Shown here: piece by piece, positions 56,410 through 64,000 of the stretch
Numbering within the stretch: the stretch's first letter is position 1
Layout: each line of letters begins with the position of its first letter
Assembly (NCBI RefSeq): GCF_016861785.1
Contig: NZ_BOLS01000001.1
Span: forward strand, 124,001-188,000
Direction of reading: 5' to 3'
DNA length: 64,000 nucleotides
From: Lacticaseibacillus mingshuiensis
GTDB taxonomy: Bacteria > Bacillota > Bacilli > Lactobacillales > Lactobacillaceae
Notes under the pieces: model-generated
What the model was told of the DNA's origin: nothing
The model's input: only the letters and a program-made list of their open reading frames with translations
Databases searched by the model: none
Made by a program: the position numbers and the translations under genes

Positions 56410-56910
56410 GTGCGCCCTCCTTCCTGCGAGCGAGCTGCTCGAAAACACCAAACATCATAAAGCCCCGGTTCGCGCTTTGTCAAACATCTGATTCTGTTTC
56501 TTCTATTATACAGCGTCTATTCAGGTCGTTTTCAGGGGAAAATAGGCCGCCACCCGCTGGCCACGGCGCAGCAAACAGGCCCCGTCCCAGCAGGCTTTTC
56601 AGCTAGTTTGGGGATCGTGGTTCCGGGCGGCTGGTGCGGCTCGAAAAATTTAGTTGACTCGCGCCTGATATTTTGCCGGCCCCCATTGGTGGTGGGACCC
56701 GGGCGATGCGGAGACTCGTGCGGCTTACCCCAACAGAATGGCTCGCCGCCTATTGCCCAACCGCACCTAAATAGAATTGATCGCCACATATTGCCCAACC
56801 TCATAACTAGCAAGCCGCAAAATACCAGGCAGCACACCCCCATATTTGATAGCCACATATTGCCCAGCATGAGATACTGACATTAGGAATTCAATTTGCA
56901 GGAGGCCAAC
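56410..56910. other. Structured intergenic region between topA and the HAD gene
   Basis: About 500 bases without a gene. On the minus strand TATAATAGAAGAAAC (TATAAT at 56520-56515) probably belongs to the topA promoter. GCCGCCTATTGCCCAAC (about 56749), GCCACATATTGCCCAAC (about 56783) and GCCACATATTGCCCAGC (about 56851) are three copies of one motif, and GGGAAAATAGGCCGCC (56535) resembles its complement. Confidence 0.6.
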
Positions 56911-57708
56911 ATGATCAAATTAATTGCCGTTGATATGGACGGCACATTTCTCAACTCCAACCAAGATTATGACCGAGAACGCTTCGCCGCAGTCCATGCA
57001 GCGATGACTGCGCGAGGCATCCAATTTGTCGTCGCCAGCGGGAATCAGTATTACCAGCTACGCTCATTTTTTTCAGCCTATCCGGAAACGATCTACGTGG
57101 CCGAAAACGGCGCCTACATTCGAGACGCCAAGCAGACCTATGCCACCCACACTTTTTCCCCAGAGGCGACGGACCAGATCACCGACTTTCTCAGCAGTGA
57201 TCCCGCCCTGTCCGTGATCGCGTGCGGCGTGGGCGCAGCGTATGTCCGCGCGCTGGAAGGCCCGGAATACATCGCCCAGACTCGGCGCTTCTACCACCGG
57301 CTCGAGGTGCGCGATGATCTGACCATTTACGGCGACCCGATCATGAAGTTTGGCGTCAACATGGCTCCCGCCCGCACGCAGGAATACTTGGCGCGCTTCA
57401 CCGAGGCCTTTGCCGGAATCGCGGAAGTCACCAGCTCCGGCCATGGCGACATCGACATCATCCAGCCAGGCCGCCACAAAGCCGCGGGCCTCAAAGAACT
57501 CGGCGCCCGGCTTGGCATTTCGCTGGCGGACATGGCCGCGTTTGGCGATGGCGGCAACGACCTTGAAATGGTCCGCGAAGTCGGCCTCGGGGTTGCGATG
57601 AAGAACGCAGCTCCGGCAGTCCTTGCCGCGGCGGATGTGATCACTGAGAAGACCAATGACGAGGCCGGGGTGTGTGACTTTTTGGAACGGTATTTTGCGA
57701 CACACTAA
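56911..57708 (+). CDS. Cof-type HAD superfamily phosphatase
   Basis: 265 residues. Motif I is VDMDGTFL near the N-terminus, motif II VVASGNQ, and motif IV FGDGGNDLEMV; the cap is of the C2B type. Substrate unknown, probably sugar phosphates or flavin/PLP intermediates. ATG 56911 has CAGGAGG 8 bases upstream; the frame opens at TTG 56896. It is the only plus-strand gene in this interval and is followed by a two-way terminator shared with dprA. Confidence 0.93.
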   Translation: MIKLIAVDMDGTFLNSNQDYDRERFAAVHAAMTARGIQFVVASGNQYYQLRSFFSAYPETIYVAENGAYIRDAKQTYATHTFSPEATDQITDFLSSDPALSVIACGVGAAYVRALEGPEYIAQTRRFYHRLEVRDDLTIYGDPIMKFGVNMAPARTQEYLARFTEAFAGIAEVTSSGHGDIDIIQPGRHKAAGLKELGARLGISLADMAAFGDGGNDLEMVREVGLGVAMKNAAPAVLAAADVITEKTNDEAGVCDFLERYFATH

Positions 57709-57723
57709 ATAAGCCTCGACCGC

Positions 57724-57757
57724 GCACGCTTTTTCCAGCTGGAAGGCGTGCTTTTTT
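57724..57757. terminator. Terminator between the HAD gene and dprA
   Basis: GCACGC..CCAGCTGG..GCGTGC hairpin followed by six T; A-rich on the opposite side for dprA. Confidence 0.8.
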
Positions 57758-57768
57758 GCTTGCTTTAG

Positions 57769-58620
57769 TCAGTCAAAATATTGCAACTCATCGGTAATGT
57801 CCCGCGCGCTCATCACGGGCTTGGCGCCGGCCTGAATCAGCGCATTGGTACCCGCGCCCAGTGGCTGGTCGAAATCGCGGGGCAGCGCGAACACTTCCCG
57901 GCCCGTTTCAAGCCCCATGTTGGCGGTGATGAGACTGCCACTTTTCAGCCGCGCCTCGGTCACCAGCACCCCATGCGCCAGGCCGGCGATGATGCGGTTG
58001 CGGGCGACGAAGCGATACGGCATCGGCCACGTGCCCGGCGGATATTCAGACACGAGGAGACCGCCCGCCGCGATGCCCGCCTGAAGCTGCCGGTTGTGCG
58101 CCGGGTAGACGCGGTCCAGCCCATTCGCCAGCACCGCGATCGTCGGCAAGCCCTGCGCCAACGCCATTTCGTGCGCCATCGTGTCCGCCCCGCTCGCCAA
58201 CCCAGAAACAATCGTCAGATCAGGCGGGAAGGCCTTGCCAAAATTGTCCAGCGCCGCTTTTGTGTAGCGCCCCGCATCCCGCGAGCCAACCACCGCCAAT
58301 GTGCGCGTCTGAAGCAGGTCCCGGTTGCCCGCCGTGAACAGCACCAATGGCGGCTGGGGAATCTCGCCCAGGCGCGGCGGATAATCAGGGTCAGCGCGCG
58401 TGATGATGCTGGGGTCATGCGCCAAGCGGAGGGCAAGGCGCTGTTGATTTTCAAGCGCAGGCCGGTGCGCTGCCAGCCCCGGCCAATCCGCTAAGGCCCG
58501 CGCATCGCTGGTCGCCGTCAGCTGCCGCAGCGCGATCTCTGGCCAGATCTCATTTTCCGTCTGCCACTCCTTTGTGAACATGGCCAGGTGCCACATGATC
58601 AATAACTTGCGTATCTGCAA
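57769..58620 (-). CDS. dprA: DNA-processing protein DprA
   Basis: Loads RecA on incoming single-stranded DNA during transformation. The Rossmann-like domain shows VVGSRDAGRYTK, VSGLASGADTMAHEMAL and VLANGLDRVYPAHNRQL; the N-terminal helical part is about 80 residues. 283 residues from TTG 58620, preceded by AGAGGTG on the minus strand. No other competence gene is in the window. Confidence 0.93.
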   Translation of the reverse strand: MQIRKLLIMWHLAMFTKEWQTENEIWPEIALRQLTATSDARALADWPGLAAHRPALENQQRLALRLAHDPSIITRADPDYPPRLGEIPQPPLVLFTAGNRDLLQTRTLAVVGSRDAGRYTKAALDNFGKAFPPDLTIVSGLASGADTMAHEMALAQGLPTIAVLANGLDRVYPAHNRQLQAGIAAGGLLVSEYPPGTWPMPYRFVARNRIIAGLAHGVLVTEARLKSGSLITANMGLETGREVFALPRDFDQPLGAGTNALIQAGAKPVMSARDITDELQYFD

Positions 58621-58750
58621 GATTCACACCTCTTTCTCGATCGATACATATAAATTACGCGAAATGCCTTGACCAACTGGTACAATAAATCGCAGACACT
58701 TCATCAATTGGGAGTGAACAGAAACGCATGATCATGGGGGTTCATGAGGG

Positions 58751-61266
58751 ATGACAAAGAGATGGCGAAAAGTTGGGGCGCTGGGTGTCACTTTGGGCAT
58801 CGCGCTGGGTATCGCGGGGGGCGCATTAACTGGACCAAGAGTCTCGGTGCAAGCCACGACCACACAGCCGCTTGAAACGCAGATCGAACGGCAAAAAGGC
58901 AATCAGTACGATCTGATTCTGAAAAATAATAGCGATCGCCTCTATCAAGATGTGATGGTCCAGGCAAAATTTCCCAAGGCGCTCGGCGGCACTAATGGGA
59001 CGTTGAAATGGCAGCTCAAGACATTTGGCGTGGCCGGCCAGCACCGATTGCATTTTACGATCGATCCGAAAACGCACCAATTGGCGACCGACAGTCACGC
59101 GGCGACGCTGACTTACCAGAAGACAAACTCGTTGATCAAATGGGTCGTGATCGGTGTCGTAGCCATTGTTGCGTTGGGTGGCGGTGTGCTTTTGCTGCGG
59201 CGACGCCGGGGTGGCGCGGCCGTCATGGTATTGCTGGCCGCGGCCGGCGGCATCACCCTATTTTCGGCGCAGCCGGCGTCCGCAGCCAGTCAGTCGAAAG
59301 AATTGGCGCTGGTGTCGACAGGAAATCGTATCCGGTTCAGATGACGATCGCATATACGCGGGTTAAAGATGCGGGCATTGTCCCCTATTCCGCGCGAGTC
59401 GGCGTCGCGTCCGGGACAGTCACGTTCACGGATCAGACGACCAAGACGACTCAACAGGTGCCGGTCGCTCGCAACAAGACGATCTCGACGCGCCTGATCA
59501 AGACGCACGCCTACACGCTGAGCGGATCGGGCATCACAGCGACCCTCACGCCCGGTGGGAAAGATGGCTATGTGGTCAAGGCGGCCACGGGCACCGTTGA
59601 AAATGGCGAAGCGGTCACGGATACGGCTGGTCAGGCAGTCTTCACGAGCGGCAGCCAGATTCTCGGCGAAAATGGCGAGCGGTACAAGCTGGAGCCAGCG
59701 AAGGCGCAAGTCATTCTGAGTTCGACCAAAGCGGATTACCGGGTCGGCGACCGGTTGTATGTCCCACCGTTTGGCTTCAACTTCGGCGGTGAGGCGGTGA
59801 AGGTCACGGATGTCTCACTCAAGAATGGAACCACGGTGCTCACTTTGGCGGATCTGCCCGCGCAGGAGCTGCTTCACACGCTAACAGCCGACAACGGCAA
59901 GGCGGAGTTGGATAAGGCGGTGTTTGTGCCTGCGGATGACGTTGCCGTGAGTGGCACGCCTGCGAAGGGACTCAGTTTGACGCAGACGAGTTGGTATGAC
60001 GGCAAACTTGAGGCCTCGGCAAATGCATACATGGGCGAAAGCTTTACGTACAGTTACCCAAAGAACGATCCAAAGAAGGCAAAATTCACCGCAAGCAATG
60101 AGCTGTCAATAAAGGGTAGTCTCGATTTCGACGCAAACATCAACCTTTTTTCTGAACAATACAAGGTTACTGCTGAAGAAGCCCTGACATATGGCAATCA
60201 CACCAAAATCAGCCTCACTGCTACCCCTGATAACAATAAATTTCTCAAGAAGCTCAAAGACGGTAAGCCAATTGGCGAAATACACATCCCAACCGCCGTG
60301 CCGTTGGTTTCAATCACTATTCCGATAAAGCTCGTCCTTGATGCCAATGGCGAGCTTGGTGTCGAATTGAACTTCGATGCGATACAAAAGGCCACACTTT
60401 CAATCAACAATAAGGGCATCAAATTCAAGCCGACCGTCAGCAGCGAGACTTCAGGCAAAGTCGGCGCAAAGGGTGAAGTCAAAGTCGGACTCGACGCCGC
60501 ACCAGGTATCACAATTCTGGCTGGCATCGATTGCGCCGATCTTTCGGCTTTCGCTGGACTTGATTTTAACGCGAACGCAGATTTTTCATTCGAGAACAAA
60601 TCGGTGTCACCTGTTAAAACTTCAACAGATTCCTCGCTAAGCGGAGACTTTATCGCTTCTGCAAAAGCTGAAAGCAAGCTTCCAGAGCTGATTGGGAAGG
60701 AAACGGTTGAATCAAAGTCCATCGAATTTCGGATACCCCTCTTCAAATGGCCTGAAGAGAAAAAGACAACGGCTAAAGTGAAAGAGAAAAAGCCTGCGGA
60801 AAAAACAGACTCGGTTGACGGAGCTACTGCAAAAATTCCAGATCTAACTGGCAAAGTCCTCACGATCATCCCACTTCTCTATGATGGCGAAGACTCTAGC
60901 AAGGCCATGGATGACCAAACCGCCCCGACAAATCTGGTCCATGACTATAGCGGGTATGGCTATTTCAAGTCGAATAGCGAGTTCCGTCTCACGGGGAACG
61001 GCAACTACATTCCAGTCTGGAGCGATACTGTCACCTTCAGCGATGGCGTGATGACCTTGAAACCTGGAAAAGACGGGACTGACGGCATGCTCTTAAGTTC
61101 CGGCTACACGTTCAAATACGCAGTGAAAAACGGCCAATTAGTCTTCCCGAATTGGACCACGACTGAAGAACGCGATGGAAAAACACACACGATCACGTGG
61201 TCTGCGACGATTACGGATGATTCGGCCCAGCGCGAGATGATCGAGAACAAACCGATGCAACAATAA
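58751..61266 (+). pseudogene. Secreted or surface protein split by a frame change at about 59325
   Basis: Two frames make one apparent protein. 58751-59344 encodes a signal segment (about 8-35), a small beta domain, a membrane segment (about 126-148), RRRR, and a second signal-like stretch ending in SAQPASAASQSKELALVSTG. The frame then shifts and continues as KSYPVQMTIAYTRVKDAG.. to 61266. One missing G in AGGAAAT near 59322 would join STG to KSYPV. Alternatively there are two genes: the second could start at ATG 59341, overlapping the first stop as ATGA, giving 641 residues but no signal peptide. The large part is beta-rich with no cell-wall anchor. Family not recognised. Confidence 0.6.
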
Positions 61267-61305
61267 CCGATAGAAATCAGCCGGTTGTCGCGATCTGTAC
61301 AATAT

Positions 61306-61360
61306 GAAGAAGCCAGGTTCCTCCCACGGCACATTGCCGAAGCGGAACCTGGCTTCTTCT
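61306..61360. terminator. Bidirectional terminator between the secreted protein and rnhB
   Basis: GAAGAAGCCAGGTTCC and GGAACCTGGCTTCTTC arms, 16 bases, with an inner stem-loop. Confidence 0.85.
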
Positions 61361-61396
61361 TGTATTTGGAATAGTGCGCAATCTAAGCCGCCCGTC

Positions 61397-62185
61397 TCAC
61401 CCGCGCCCATTCTCCTGGATCCACTGTTGCTGGCGCATGTATTCTTCGCGGACCGGGGCGAAGCTCATCCGGTGAATCGGGGTGATGCCCAGCTCGGCGA
61501 GGCCGGCGAGGTGCTTTTTCGTGCCATAACCCATGTTGTCTTTGAAGTCGTAGCCCGGATACAGGCCGTCGTACATTTCCATCAAACGGTCCCGCACGAC
61601 CTTGGCGACGATGCTGGCGGCGCCGATTGAGATGCTGTTCGCGTCGCCGTGAATGAGCTTGCGCTGCGGCACCTCGACCGGCACGCGCATCGCGTCGACG
61701 AGTAGAAAATTGGGCTGAACGCGCAGCGACGAAACAGCCCGGCCCATTGCGAGCTCGGTGGCATGATAAATATTTTCGGTATCGATGGCGCGCGAATCCG
61801 CGACGCCCAGCGAAACAGCGATCGCTTGTGAAATGATCAGCGGATACAGCCGCTCGCGTTCATGGCGAGTCAGTTGCTTCGAATCGTTGACTGGGAGCTC
61901 GCAATCCTGGCGCAAGATCACGGCCGCCGTGACGACCGGCCCAGCCAGTGGCCCCCGCCCGACTTCATCGATGCCGGCGATCAAAGGATAGCGCGGCCAC
62001 AGCTCGCGCTCATAGCGACTGCGATATTGCAGGTCCAGCGCAGCGGTGGCGGCTTCGTCTTGGCGGCGCCGGTACGTGGCTAATAATTTTTGGGCGCCGA
62101 CGCGGCTGTCGCGCGCCACTTCCTCGAGAAACGTGTCATCGACCGGATCTGCGGCCAATTTTTCCCGGATCTCACTCAGCTTCAT
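61397..62185 (-). CDS. rnhB: Ribonuclease HII
   Basis: Removes ribonucleotides from RNA-DNA hybrids. The catalytic motif is [16 protein letters not shown], with further acidic residues in VDAMRVPV and in the DRLMEMYD segment. 262 residues including an N-terminal extension of about 70 residues usual in Firmicutes. Its start overlaps the rbgA stop by 14 bases, so translation is coupled. Confidence 0.95.
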   Translation of the reverse strand: MKLSEIREKLAADPVDDTFLEEVARDSRVGAQKLLATYRRRQDEAATAALDLQYRSRYERELWPRYPLIAGIDEVGRGPLAGPVVTAAVILRQDCELPVNDSKQLTRHERERLYPLIISQAIAVSLGVADSRAIDTENIYHATELAMGRAVSSLRVQPNFLLVDAMRVPVEVPQRKLIHGDANSISIGAASIVAKVVRDRLMEMYDGLYPGYDFKDNMGYGTKKHLAGLAELGITPIHRMSFAPVREEYMRQQQWIQENGRG

Positions 62186-63020
62186 TCGGCACCTCGAGGG
62201 TGAAGCGGCCGAGCTTGCCCTGGCGCGCGTCGAAGATCACGCGCTCGGCCATGCGGTTGTATTCGTCGCCGAAGCCGTTGGTCTTGGCGAGGTGCACCAT
62301 GAGGTCAGGCGTAGGCAGCGCGATGTCAGCCGCCGTCGCATGATAGGCTTTGCGCAAAGCGTCGGGGTGGCGCTGTTGAAAATAATGCAGGCCAAATAGC
62401 CCAACATCGTCAGGATTGACAACGTTATCGGCGATGGCGCCGGTAAATGCAAGCTTGAGGCCGACTTGCTCATCGTCAAACTTCGGCCACAGAATGCCCG
62501 GGGTGTCCAGCAACATAAAACTGTTGTCAGCCTTGAGCCACTGCTGATTCTTGGTGACGCCAGGCCGGTTTCCGGTGACGGCGATATTCTTGCTGATGAG
62601 GCGGTTGAGAACCGTTGATTTGCCGACATTGGGGATGCCGATGCACATCGCCTTGATCATCGGGTCACGAATCCCGCGGGCCTGCTGCCGCGCGATCTTC
62701 TCGTGTAGCAGTTTCTTCGCAAGTTGCGGAATCTGCTTGAGCTGGCGCGCGTGCTGGGCATCGATCGCGATCGCCGCCGTCCCTTGGCTTTCGTAAAAAC
62801 GAATCCATTGCGCCGTCACATTGGGGTCCGCCAGATCCTGCTTGTTGAGCACCATGATCTTGGGTTTATCCCCCACAAGCTCGTTCATCATCGGATTGCG
62901 GCTGGCCTCGGGCGTCCGCGCATCCGTGATCTCAAGCACAAGATCAACCTGTTTAAGTTTTGCCTGGACCTCATTGCGCGCTTTCGCCATGTGCCCCGGG
63001 AACCATTGAATCGTTGCCAT
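62172..63020 (-). CDS. rbgA: Ribosome biogenesis GTPase RbgA (YlqF)
   Basis: Circularly permuted GTPase needed for late assembly of the 50S subunit. Motifs come in the order G4 (VLNKQDLAD), G1 ([12 protein letters not shown]) and G3 (DTPGILWP), after the N-terminal [14 protein letters not shown]. 282 residues. AAAGGAGA precedes ATG 63020. Followed directly by rnhB, as in Bacillus. Confidence 0.96.
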   Translation of the reverse strand: MATIQWFPGHMAKARNEVQAKLKQVDLVLEITDARTPEASRNPMMNELVGDKPKIMVLNKQDLADPNVTAQWIRFYESQGTAAIAIDAQHARQLKQIPQLAKKLLHEKIARQQARGIRDPMIKAMCIGIPNVGKSTVLNRLISKNIAVTGNRPGVTKNQQWLKADNSFMLLDTPGILWPKFDDEQVGLKLAFTGAIADNVVNPDDVGLFGLHYFQQRHPDALRKAYHATAADIALPTPDLMVHLAKTNGFGDEYNRMAERVIFDARQGKLGRFTLEVPNEAE

Positions 63021-63058
63021 TGTTGTCTCCTTTGTGAATCTCTTCCGTACAGTGTAGC

Positions 63059-63083
63059 AAAAAAGCCCGTGGGTTGCACGGGC
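63059..63083 (-). terminator. Terminator upstream of rbgA
   Basis: On the minus strand GCCCGTG-CAACC-CACGGGC followed by TTTTTT; it would end transcripts from the partial gene at 63198. Confidence 0.8.
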
Positions 63084-63197
63084 AAAGGTTTTTTTATCAG
63101 TTATTCGAGGACACCTTTACATATGGGAATTTTTGGTAAACGAATTTGACTGTAACAAGAAGCACGAAGGCAACTAAATACGAGAACGTGGAAAAAT

Positions 63198-64000
63198 CTA
63201 TAGCGTTTCAAGATAATTCGAGCGTCCAAAAACATTAGTGATGTGTTGCTCTAAAATTCTAGATAAATTGGAATCCCCGACTCCTGGTTTCAACTGCATA
63301 TACGTCACTGAATTCTGTCTATTTATAATTGCCTCCTCCTTGTCCGGTTTGTCTGGGTAAAGGACAATGACCGCATCAACAGGTTTTGGTTTAATGGCTT
63401 GTGGTATATGAAGTAATGGTGAGTCAGGATCATTACGATAGGCTCGAAACTGTTCAGCTACCCCCGCAAATCCTTCATTTCGTTCTCGCATAAGCGCTTT
63501 AAGATTTTTATACTTTGCATCAAGAATTATCGAGCCTAAATATAAGTCCTCCTTAATAAAGATATCCAATCGAATATCAGGTTTGTTCTTTCTCGCGTAT
63601 ATCATGAGAGGCATTTGCTTAGTTACTTTTTTTTCATCATGTGGAATAGCTTGATTGAAAGCTAGCTGTAGAGTAACATCATCTCCTTTAAGAATAACAG
63701 TGGTTTCATCGTCGAGAAAAGGAAGGACCGTGGCAGAATCGTAAATCCAACCGGAAATGGGCCTATAACCAGAATTAATTAGACTATCTAAAACCTTGAT
63801 GTAGGTCCAGATCTCATAAAGTTTTGCCGTCTTTTTCCAATAACGAGAGTAGTAGGCATCGGTAGTATAATGTTTGTCCTGATGTCTAAGCCCGTAGTAT
63901 ATTTTGTACAGCAGGTTATATTGAGGATTAAGCATAAGCCCCTTAGGAAAGATTCGATTCGCAGGAAGATCTACCGAAGCGAGAAATTCATCTTGTAGGA
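63198..64000 (-). CDS. DUF2357-type protein with PD-(D/E)XK nuclease-like domain, N-terminus outside the window
   Basis: The frame is open through the window edge; an internal Met at 63935 is not the start, because upstream sequence (PANRIFPKGLMLNPQYNLLYKIYYGL) fits the family. YEIWTYIKVLDSLINSGY is the typical linker, and LDIFIKEDLYLGSIILDAKYK carries the D..DxK core of a PD-(D/E)XK nuclease (DUF2357/DUF524 type). Such proteins usually pair with a McrB-like AAA+ GTPase in type IV-like restriction systems; that partner would lie beyond 64000. The gene is visibly AT-rich compared with the rest of the window, suggesting recent acquisition. Confidence 0.75.
   Translation of the reverse strand, partial: LQDEFLASVDLPANRIFPKGLMLNPQYNLLYKIYYGLRHQDKHYTTDAYYSRYWKKTAKLYEIWTYIKVLDSLINSGYRPISGWIYDSATVLPFLDDETTVILKGDDVTLQLAFNQAIPHDEKKVTKQMPLMIYARKNKPDIRLDIFIKEDLYLGSIILDAKYKNLKALMRERNEGFAGVAEQFRAYRNDPDSPLLHIPQAIKPKPVDAVIVLYPDKPDKEEAIINRQNSVTYMQLKPGVGDSNLSRILEQHITNVFGRSNYLETL

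Noticed and set aside
54412-56460. 682-residue plus-strand frame opposite topA
   Set aside because: Antisense shadow; no family features, while the minus strand carries a complete topoisomerase I.
59008-59340. First part of the long plus-strand frame 59008-61266
   Set aside because: This stretch is the out-of-frame shadow of the signal/membrane protein at 58751-59344; residues are Arg/Gly/Cys-rich and unlike the downstream domain.

Overview
The window reads as a chromosomal segment of a GC-rich lactic acid bacterium of the family Lactobacillaceae, most likely a high-GC Lacticaseibacillus-type species. This is an inference from gene families, from the clusters xerC-hslV-hslU, parE-parC/plsY, topA/dprA and rbgA-rnhB, and from third-codon-position G/C. 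Nothing in the window names the species. No rRNA, tRNA, CRISPR array or intact insertion sequence was seen.

Layout. 1-13.6 kb: end of a membrane protein, then fhs, lspA, an rluD-type pseudouridine synthase, and a complete PyrR-attenuated pyrimidine operon (pyrR, uracil permease, pyrB, pyrC, carA, carB, pyrF, pyrE) that lacks pyrD. 13.9-16.6 kb: an SdpR/SdpI-like pair and rqcH (fbpA). 16.75-19.5 kb: a gene-free array of palindromic repeats. 19.8-28.4 kb: degV, a NUDIX hydrolase, a HAD phosphatase, an L,D-transpeptidase, two paralogous small membrane-anchored proteins, a sigma factor/PH-domain pair, a lipoprotein, a PadR pair and a methyltransferase. 28.4-29.5 kb: about 1 kb without genes but with several hairpins. 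29.6-35.1 kb: ppaC, a LysR regulator, pflA, pflB. 35.4-45.3 kb: parC, parE, plsY, a LacX-type epimerase, hslU, hslV, xerC. 45.6-46.95 kb: an orphan RelB/DinJ antitoxin and a MerR/TipA regulator. 47.15-49.33 kb: a second palindromic array, related to the first but in the opposite orientation. 49.4-63.0 kb: DUF6176-like protein, trmFO, a TMEM175-like channel, an NAD(P)-binding protein, a coiled-coil membrane protein, topA, a HAD phosphatase, dprA, a frame-disrupted secreted protein, rnhB and rbgA. From 63.2 kb to the end: an AT-rich partial gene with a DUF2357/PD-(D/E)XK signature, probably the edge of an acquired defence locus.

The most unusual content is non-coding. Two arrays of roughly 2.2-2.7 kb are built from a 15-bp palindrome (TGTGATGSCATCACA), GGAC-N5-GTCC palindromes and GATCTC-N-GAGATC palindromes, in units of about 240 or 140 bp. 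They carry no credible genes and lie in mirror orientation about 30 kb apart, on either side of the topoisomerase IV and xerC genes. A second family consists of long imperfect palindromes (arms about 33-47 bp) in ordinary intergenic spacers. A third recurrent element is TATAATAGAAGAAA, often followed closely by a hairpin.

Most housekeeping genes are supported by clear catalytic motifs and good ribosome-binding sites. Regulatory sites (PyrR attenuator, cre-like sites, PadR operators, promoters) were read by eye and should be treated as predictions.
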